Assembly (NCBI GenBank): GCA_022113835.1
Contig: JAILWY010000004.1
Location: 2,297,501 to 2,361,500 of the forward strand
Source: Atopsyche davidsoni
Taxonomy: Eukaryota; Arthropoda; Insecta; Trichoptera; Hydrobiosidae
DNA length: 64,000 bases
Reading direction: 5' to 3'
This document shows positions 56,206-64,000 of the stretch, one piece after another (position 1 is the first letter of the stretch; each line of letters begins with the position of its first letter). A program made the translations under genes and the position numbers. The notes under the pieces are model-generated. The model was not told the DNA's origin, ran no database searches, and saw only the letters and a list, made by a program, of their open reading frames with translations.

Positions 56206-59200
56206 TGTATAATTTATTTTATTTTAAAGTGCCTTTTTTCAGAGAAGGTTAGCGACCATTTTACTGAGCATATACTCATGCTGAACCAGTGTTCATGGTT
56301 TTGTAAGGGGAAAATAGTGTATTAGGTACACGGGTCCTTCTATACCGCAGTTTTATATTGGAAGGAAATTTCTGCGTGTTGCTACTGTCCAAAAAAAATA
56401 AATGAAGTGTTGATCCATATTTTCTAAATATTTTGTCGCTTCTAATTTCACCAGCATGCTTCGTAAGCATCTTCAGGAAGAGCACAACCGAACAAAAAAT
56501 ATATTTCAAAAAACCTGAATAGATAAAATAAGGCTATGGTATAGATAAAATGTAGATTTATTCAACTTGAAAAACACTCACTCAAACATTTTTTTGTTAA
56601 TCGTTTATAATTGCTTACATGAAAATCAGATAAGTGTTTCTAGATTTATAATAAATTTATTGAATAAAAAGGTGATATACTTCAGTGTTTGTTTTAAAAC
56701 CTCTAAAAATTTTCATAAATAATACGGTTTTACCCCTCTGACCTTTTACTCACCTTTGCTTAAATCTGCCATGTCGCCGAACGTAATAAATTCTGAAAAT
56801 CATTGATTTATCGCATTCGACATCCCCCGGGTATGCTTTTAGAACCTGTGAGTAAGCTGTATTTTTTCCACGTCAATTATGTTTAAAAAGTCATCCGCAT
56901 AGTGATTACTAAAATTCTTTCCCAATAAAGGGATTATCAGTGAATAAGTCCACGGTGTATCAAAACTTTTTTATATTTTTCGACGCTTACGGTGTTTTGA
57001 AAATAAAACTCAAAACTTTAATTTACAGTAATATTTTGAAGCTTTAAATCTTATATACGGTATCCTTAAAAGATATAGCTTATTGGTATTCAAAAAGTTA
57101 CAAAATATATATTGTTTTTTTTAAATTATTATCTTTGAACAACATGCTATATGTAGTACTTTGATGAGATATATATTCATTCATATAAAAAACTGTTAGT
57201 GTATTATATCAACGAAAAAGAGCTTCTTAGGAGAATTCCTACGAGCTTAAAACTATGTCTATTTTCTTTATATATATTTTACATTGAATTATTTTAAATA
57301 CTGAAAATAAATCCAAGAGTATAAATGATATATCAATTCTAAAACTACGCTCAGGCGGGTAATATTATACATTTCAGGCAGCGGAAAACACTTGGAACAA
57401 ATAAAGTCCCCTAGACACGCGATTAATTATAAATAACCAAAAATTAATCATCTTCCAAGGCTTGTCCTCGCGATTACAATAACTCTCTCGGTTACAAATA
57501 ATTTATGGGTTTATCAAATAGTGTCGACTTTGGGAGGATATTACTTTATCAAAGGCGGGCCGGGCTCGAGAATTTCTCACTTTCGCATAGTGATGGGAAG
57601 AGCCTTTCGGATTCTTTGATTGATTCCATTAAAACTTTTCGACCGTGTAATCGAATTGAATGAAAGAAAATTAAAATTGGCAAAAATTTTGTACATCAAA
57701 TAATATCGACTTCTCACTTTCACGCAGTGATGGGAAAAATTGCTCGGATTCTTCAATTGATTTGATTTGAACTCTCAATTTTTATATTAGCAAGTATAAA
57801 AATTACACGTCGGGGATCAAAATGGTTACAAAAATAACAATTTTATATAAAATAATATCTATTTCGGTAATCATATTCAAATAAAACATATCGAATCAAA
57901 GTTTATCAACAGAAAGTGATTTATGATATATCAATATAATATTAGTGAAATAACATAAATTTTTAAGGGGAACACGCTTTTATTAAAGTAAAAATATCAC
58001 TTCATCCTTTTTTTGCTAAAATATTATTTTAATATAGCATTTAAATGTTTAAAAACGTGTTTTTTTTATTTATTGCGGCCGATTTCGCCCATCTCTGCAG
58101 ATAAAGCTCGGTAAGGGCGGGAGAGAGGATGTCCTGAAATAGAAGAACTCCGAGAAATCAATTAAAGGCATCTGACATTATTTTTCCCGGGCTGTGATTA
58201 ATGCTTGCCGATTTGCAAAAAGTAGAGGCTTCGATATTGATTGCATTATGATGTGAAAATGTCTGTATTCTCAAAATAAAACCACCCCCCAATCAATGCA
58301 GAAGCTTTCAATCTTGCTGAAAAAAGTGATCCGAAACAGTATCGGCGTTAAATGTATTATTTATTTTTTTCACTATAGTATTAAGAAGAAAAGTTCTAGT
58401 GTTATTCCCACTTATTTTTCATAGTTCATCAGTTCATATAAAAGCATTTTTTTGATGATGTCAATGTAAAATTTTGGCAAAAAATGAACGCACACGGCCT
58501 GCAGCTAAAAAATAACTTGAAACACTGTGTTATAATGATAAAATAATATTTCGTATTTATTTTTTGCTTGTTCTTGTTATTGTATCAACAGACTTCTTCT
58601 GCCAGAATCGTGTGGCTTTTTTAAAATATATTTTCGTATATCACATACAGACATATTATACGTCTTTTTACAAAGAATATCAAGCCTTTTTAGCTCTTAA
58701 AAATTACGTTGCTTTACTGTATATTTTTTAGGTCTTCTTTTTCGTTTTGTCCAATTTCTTTCGGAAACAATTTACGCAAGCGTTTCAAATTGAAAAGGCA
58801 CATCGCTTTAGTTTGGGATTACCTTCAAGCCGGGCCAGGCAGTTAGTCTCCATAGTAAATAAATTTCCTCTTCTTCAAAGGCGCCATCTCCTTTGAGAAT
58901 CCACTTCCCACAGTGGAATTCTTAATCTCTGCAATTCGACTCTCCAGAATGGGGATAACAGAAACAAGAGTACACACCTTTAGAGACAATCGTTACAATT
59001 AAGTTCACATACTTCAACCACATCCGTTTCAACGAGTATAAGCAAGTATTTTTAGAGAGTGAAAACTATGACTTTTAGGAGAAAATTATATAATTAATCG
59101 CAACACAAGAAAACTACAAAAAAAATTGTTGTTTGTGTGTTTTAAAGGCTTTTGAATTCACCGCCACTAGCGAAAAAAATTTTTATTAGCGGATGATGAT

Positions 59201-59805
59201 ATTTAGAAGCTTACTTAACTAAATTGCATACATTTGCTGATGTTTATATTAAAATAAAACATAATTCAACATGCAGACATCTGATGTTACCACCTTACAT
59301 ATTATATAAGATAAATATGACTTCTAAAAGCCATCGCTAAGTCTGAGCTTTTAAGTAAAAAGTTTAAGTATTTAAATAATAAAATAAAACAAGTATTCTA
59401 AAAGAAAGCAAAGCGAAAAGTTACTCCTACTGTTATTGAGGAACTCTTTCAGGAATTTTCAGAATTTCGCAATCGCTTTCGCTGGTCTTTTCCCCGGATT
59501 TCAGCAGGCTTCCCGCGAATTCCGGAAGACAAAGGAGCATCTGCGTGAAACAAATCGGGGCGGAAAGGCTTTTCATGTGCGCAGGAGCCGCGAGTGCCTC
59601 TGGCGGGAGCGAACGCCGCCGAAGACGTATGAAGGCTCGATAAATAAACTCCCCTGCAAACTACTTGCCGAAATAAATAAAACATTTCCCTTCCCGTTAC
59701 AGTACACGGGATTTTTTCACACTTTAGAACCAGGAACTGAAAAAATATCAAATCTCATCGTACGCGTATTGTCGCTTTTTTATAAATTACAACTGAATAT
59801 TATAA
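56206..59805. other. AT-rich noncoding DNA with GC-richer islands
   Basis: Islands at about 56745-56840, 57345-57565, 58070-58205, 58790-58960 and 59430-59720. The last (GAGCGAACGCCGCCGAAGAC) has overlapping frames on both strands without known domains. TTTGATGATGTCAATG...TTTTGGCAAAAAA at 58449-58485 resembles a badly decayed hammerhead-like hairpin. No supported gene. Confidence 0.4.
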
Positions 59806-59810
59806 TATCA

Positions 59811-60690
59811 CTAATATGATTAGGCACATTAGTTCACACATAGAAGATGATTAAAGTAATTCTCAGAAAAATATCATCGTGATTTGTGTGGGATTTGAAC
59901 CCACTTCCCCTGGCTTACTTGGCCGGTGTACTGACCCTTGTACTAACGAACCACATCCATTAATCGAGAATTTTTAACAATCATACTCTACATATGAACC
60001 AATGTGCCCAGGCCAACCAATATTTAGTGAATTGCAAGCACTGGACTTTTTGAACAAAGTAACAAGTGAAGCGATTAGTATCTGCGTGTATAAGCGTGAA
60101 GTATCTGCGTTTACTGTGATATCTAAAATGCTGGTTTTTAAAAGAAAGTAGAAAAAATATATATATATAAAATGGGTACTGGAAGAAGGAGACTTACGTG
60201 AATGCGGAATTATAAAGATTTGGGTGCAGTGAGATGGTCACTGACCTCCTCTGAGGAGAGGCATTCGGAGAAGAAGATAACAGAATAAACATCAAAAAGA
60301 TTTCCAGCTGTTTATTTTGTTGAATAATTAATTATGTCATTACGGGTTTATTATATTATTACTAATATGATTAGGCACATTAGTTCATACATAGATAAAT
60401 ATTACATACATAAATATTGGTTGGCCTGGGAACATTGGTTCATATGTAGAGTATGATTGTTAAAAATTCTCGATTTATGGATGTGATTCGTTAGTACAAG
60501 GGTCAGTACACCGGCCATGTAAGCCTGGGGATGTGGGTTCAAATCCCACACAAATCACGATGATTTTTCTGAGAATTTCTTTAATCATCTTGTATGTGTG
60601 AACTAACGTGCCTAATCATATTAGTAATAATATAATAAACCCGTAATGTCCCGTAACGATTGACGTCCAATCCAAAAAATAGACATATGA
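59811..60690. mobile_element. Composite SINE-containing repeat with 215-bp inverted ends, copy 2
   Basis: The left arm (59811-60026) is a reversed SINE unit including B box GGGATTTGAACCC and head CCGGTGTACTGACCCTTGTA. The right arm (60411-60624) is its forward counterpart, with AAGGGTCAGTACACCGGCCA and GGGTTCAAATCCC. Both start or end at CTAATATGATTAGGCACATT or its complement. The 384-bp centre holds the unique core shared with 46590-46830 and a reversed tail fragment. A SINE-type tail (AAACCCGTAATG..., AATCCAAAAAATAGACATAT) follows to about 60690. It could be two SINE insertions in inverted order or a true foldback element. Confidence 0.75.
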
Positions 60691-62930
60691 ATATTATAAA
60701 CTGTTATGAACTCATTTCCTGCGTAGACTGAAATCTGTCAGTAATTTTATTAAGGCTTCGTAAATTTTAATTTATTTAGTATGTTTTAACTAATAGATGC
60801 TTGTAATGGAATTTACTACATATTCCCTTTAGTTAACATCAAAGTGCTCCATCGATAAATTCCAAATTGGTTTCCCTACAACCTATTCTTACAAATAGAA
60901 TATTAATAACAATATAGTTTTAGTAGAAAATACTGTGTATATTCAACTCTTTATTGCCATTTTTTTAAACTCATTAATAAAAAATATTTCTAGCAAATCC
61001 GCTTGACATGAATAGTCAAGCGGATTAATAATAATCTATTTTACTTATTTTCAAGGTTTCAAAACTATTATTTTTCATTAAAAATATAATTTCAAATATA
61101 TTTATTATAATAAAAACCTTGTAATGGTTCAACCATAATCATAATATACCCTCACTGAATATTTACAAAGAACGATAAATCATCGCGTACCTAAGCAAGA
61201 CATCATTTCTTGCTACATGTATGCGGAAAAATAAATATTATGATTTTAATGAACCTCAATCTTATAAATAAGAAATTCAATACTAGATGAATGTTTAAAT
61301 ATAAGAAGTTAATAATCGGGCGAGCTGAAAAGGAGGTGATTCCGAATTGACGATATTTATTTAACATGAAAAAAAATACATCAGCAGAAAATACAGTGTT
61401 TTTCTTATTACTATAAAAATATGAACAAATATTTAATTTTGGTAATTTTAACACTTAAAGAAAATTATTTCATTCTGATCATTTCAAACCTTCCTTGACG
61501 TACGCAAAACTTTTGAAAAAATAATTAAATTACGAGACCAGTGGGCTTATTTTTGAAGGGTTGCCTGCTGAAATACACAAAAATAGACTGATGAGCTAAA
61601 CTCGCAGCCTTAATTAGAACATCTCAAAAGTTACGCCGACTCGGCAAAAACACTCGCAACTTCTTGTATTTGGTTGCAAGCATCAAATCGTAAAGTTGAA
61701 TTTTATTAACCGTAAATACGGAGATACAAATAAAACATTATATTGAGGAATATTCATGAAGCTTTTGCTTACTTAGGAAAGCTCATTAAGATGACAAATA
61801 AAAAGATACATATCTCTAAAATTTTTGTATGATTTTTTTGTCTTCTGAAGTTTTGAGCTGGGAGCAATTTTAAAGCACTAGATAATTTTATAATTATAAT
61901 TTTGTAGTTACGACCGATGTATTTTTTCATCTCGCTATGTAACAGATTATTTTAAAAGCATCTTCAAACAAAAAATAAATAAATGAAGACACAGGATTAA
62001 AAGTCGATAAAAATAATAACCGTTTATTTAATGTTTAATTTTTAATTGAAATTAAACTATTTTACAATAAAGGGTCGATAAAAATCGTTATTAGCATGAG
62101 GCTTCACTTTTCAGTATTACAAAGCCGTGAGCTGAAGGGGCTGAAAACGAGCGGCACTTCCCTGAGCCTTCTCCAACTCCTTTCATCTTTCAGCACCGAG
62201 TGTTTCCTTTGAACTAATTGATTCTATCAATGAGTTTTCTAGCAAAGTGAAAATCACCAAAGAACCTGAAAGTGGCTTCTGAGAGGCCAGCTTCTCGCGG
62301 TGCTAATTTGATCAATAAATGTATTTACAGTACAAAAAATAAACCCAATAATAAAAACACCTAATAGCATAAAATGCTGAATTCAGTTTGTTTTGAATTT
62401 CTTTTACTTTATTTCTATTAAAGCTTTTAGGTCGAAAGGTACAAAAGGTAGATTTCATTACGATTTTTTCCTTTGAGTTTCTCTAAAAGTACACTCTGGA
62501 AATTAAACACATTCCAATGACTATTACACATCAAATAATCAATCCAACGTGGTCTTATCTTCTACCCATTATAGTATTGTTCAAGTTTGAGTATTTGAAA
62601 TTAAGCTTTGCACAAGTTTATGGCATACTTTTTCATACAAAACGTTTAGAAAAATCCTCAAAAAATTTTACCCAACTCTAAGTTATCGCTTTCAAACTCG
62701 CATATAACGATTCGAATTTTTACTCAGTCACAAAGCTTGTGGTCAAATTGGATACGGCACCAGGATGCAACTACTTGATTGAAGATTTCGCATTAAAAAT
62801 ATATATAGGGAAAATACTTGAAGAATATTTTGATGTAATTTTATATCTTACCTGATTTCTCGTGTTTATTGATTTACCTTAATGGCAAGTTAAAATGCAG
62901 TAACTTACGTTTAGATTTCTCTGTCTAGAA
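60691..62930. other. AT-rich noncoding DNA
   Basis: No gene was recognised. A GC-richer patch lies at 62100-62305. An AGCAAATCCGCTTGACATGA ... TAGTCAAGCGGATTAATA hairpin at about 60992-61028 is a short perfect inverted repeat of unknown meaning; without a U-tract or gene beside it I assign no role. Confidence 0.4.
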
Positions 62931-63417
62931 CATAGGTTCCCAAAGTGGTCAATATCGACCCACAGGGATTGATTCTGCCCTGCAAAGGGTCGACGATAGC
63001 GAAAAATTAAATTGGGGGTCCACGAACTGTAAATGGGGGTCTACAAAAGTGGATCCCATTGGCCATGTTAACCACGATATTTTCGACGATATGCACGTTG
63101 AGTTAACACAACTGAACGACTATTTTCAATGTACAGCGTCACTATTTCGGCGCGTTATTTTAGTGTGAAGCATAGTTAAAATTGTACTAAGTTATTGTTT
63201 TAAAATATGTTTACGCAAGTCAATCGGTTGATAAATGTCAAAGATATTAAATGTTTACATACCGACATAAAATATGGCGCACCTATATATCAGATGTCAA
63301 AAGTATGTTTGAAGTGGACGAATGTTATAAAAATTAAATATTAGCAATACAGGGGTCTACGAAAAACAGGAAAACTCGACAAGGGGTCGACGGGACAAAA
63401 TAGTTTGGGAACTTATG
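62931..63417 (+). mobile_element. Nonautonomous hAT derivative, second copy
   Basis: Starts CATAGGTTCCCAAAGTGGTC and ends with the inverted AGTTTGGGAACTTATG. The flanks GTCTAGAA (62923-62930) and GTCTAGAT (63418-63425) form an 8-bp target duplication with one change. Its left part (AATATCGACCCACAGG, AAAATTAAATTGGGGGTCCA) matches the right part of the 40731-41395 element in reverse. No transposase remnant was recognised. At 487 bp it is an independent, shorter deletion form. Confidence 0.9.
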
Positions 63418-63425
63418 GTCTAGAT

Positions 63426-64000
63426 GTCTAGAATAATACAAAAGAAAACTTTGTAAAATTCTAAAGTACTACAAACTATAAATATTAATATAAATGCGGA
63501 TTTATTTAACACTGGACGGTGTTTTAGCTAACATTTAGTAGTGACGTTTATAACTATATTTATTCTATTAAAACAATGTACATTTCGCCCCATTTTGCCA
63601 CCCTCACAAAGAGTATTGAAATAAAAGGGAAGATTGGCCCTCCCCAGCCCGTTTAACCCTCAAACACTCCGACCTTTTAACCCAAAGATTTATCTCCAAT
63701 TCTTCGCAATTCTGGAAACACTTTTTTCACTTCCCTGTTCTTTAATTAACCTTCCAGCTCGCTGTAATGTCCGCCCCTCACCCCCGACAGCCGTTTCCTT
63801 TTCGTGAACTAAATAATTTAAGCCGACCTGAACTTTTATATCAAAATTCCGTTTAGTAAATATTTAATCGGGGGATGAATTTGTTATTCATTTCACAATG
63901 CAACTTCAATATTAGCCATTCTTCAGAAATACTCAATTGTACAATTAATTACCCCGCCTTGTAATACAATCTTGAAAACGTTCACTGAACCCTGTCATTA
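63426..64000. other. Noncoding DNA with a GC-richer patch
   Basis: The patch at 63590-63810 (TTGGCCCTCCCCAGCCCG, CCGCCCCTCACCCCCGACAG) is pyrimidine-rich and shows no gene. Confidence 0.4.

Noticed and set aside
56441..56485. CTGAAGA...GAAAT on the - strand as another hammerhead
   Set aside because: The stem (GCTTACGAAGC) is followed by ATGCTGGT before GAAAT, so the GAAA box is not next to stem II. The order of parts does not fit.
1..64000. CRISPR arrays, operons, ribosomal RNA or integrated virus genes
   Set aside because: No regularly spaced direct repeats, no closely packed genes, no rRNA-like blocks and no capsid- or polymerase-like frames were seen.

Overview
The window looks like AT-rich insect (arthropod) nuclear DNA. 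Evidence: about 30% GC, long A/T runs, TTAGG-type short tracts (the usual insect telomere unit), and a dense load of decayed animal-type transposons. These include Tc1/mariner relatives, a mariner, hAT elements, LINE remnants, tRNA-like SINE repeats and hammerhead-bearing inverted repeats of Penelope type. A hemipteran is possible but I cannot prove it. There is no bacterial or viral gene organisation. Almost every open frame is a chance frame or a broken transposase, and most of the window reads as intron or intergenic DNA.

The only host-gene candidate is on the + strand at about 44.3-44.9 kb. Two short open segments, 44311-44412 (or to 44439) and 44885-44934, have splice acceptors and donors and compatible phases. 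Together they spell a cysteine pattern like the first half of a Ly6/uPAR three-finger domain (CYTC, DC, GCV, then FEFC). A possible signal-peptide exon lies at 7567-7681, with the right phase to join the first one across a 36.6 kb intron; this link is speculative. The acceptors at 7620 and 44884 are each followed at once by GTAAGTACCA, the form of a recursive splice site.

Layout: 0-4 kb, SINE and LINE scraps, a clean MITE with an 8-bp target duplication at 2179-2377, AT microsatellites and GC-richer islands. 4-10 kb, AT-rich DNA with the possible exon or recursive splice site at 7.6 kb. 10.36-10.92 kb, an internally deleted Tc1/mariner-type element. 16-21 kb, a cluster of SINE copies and two inverted-repeat elements with hammerhead-like motifs. 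22-23 kb, a LINE remnant and a large GC-richer island. 23-37 kb, mostly AT-rich DNA with more SINE and hammerhead-type copies. 37.4-42.2 kb, a nest of transposons (second Tc1-type copy, mariner pieces, hAT derivative) inside a 3.2 kb pair of inverted arms. 44-45 kb, the Ly6-like exons. 46.6-47.1 and 59.8-60.7 kb, two copies of a longer composite repeat built around the SINE. 55.5-56.2 kb, a third Tc1-type copy with an extra terminal repeat. 62.9-63.4 kb, a second hAT derivative with a target duplication.

Roughly thirty discrete GC-richer islands of 100-400 bp punctuate the AT-rich background. Several contain AAAATGGC (PHO/YY1-like) cores, a CRE palindrome or an AP-1 site, so some may be enhancers or conserved noncoding elements, but nothing in a single sequence proves that.
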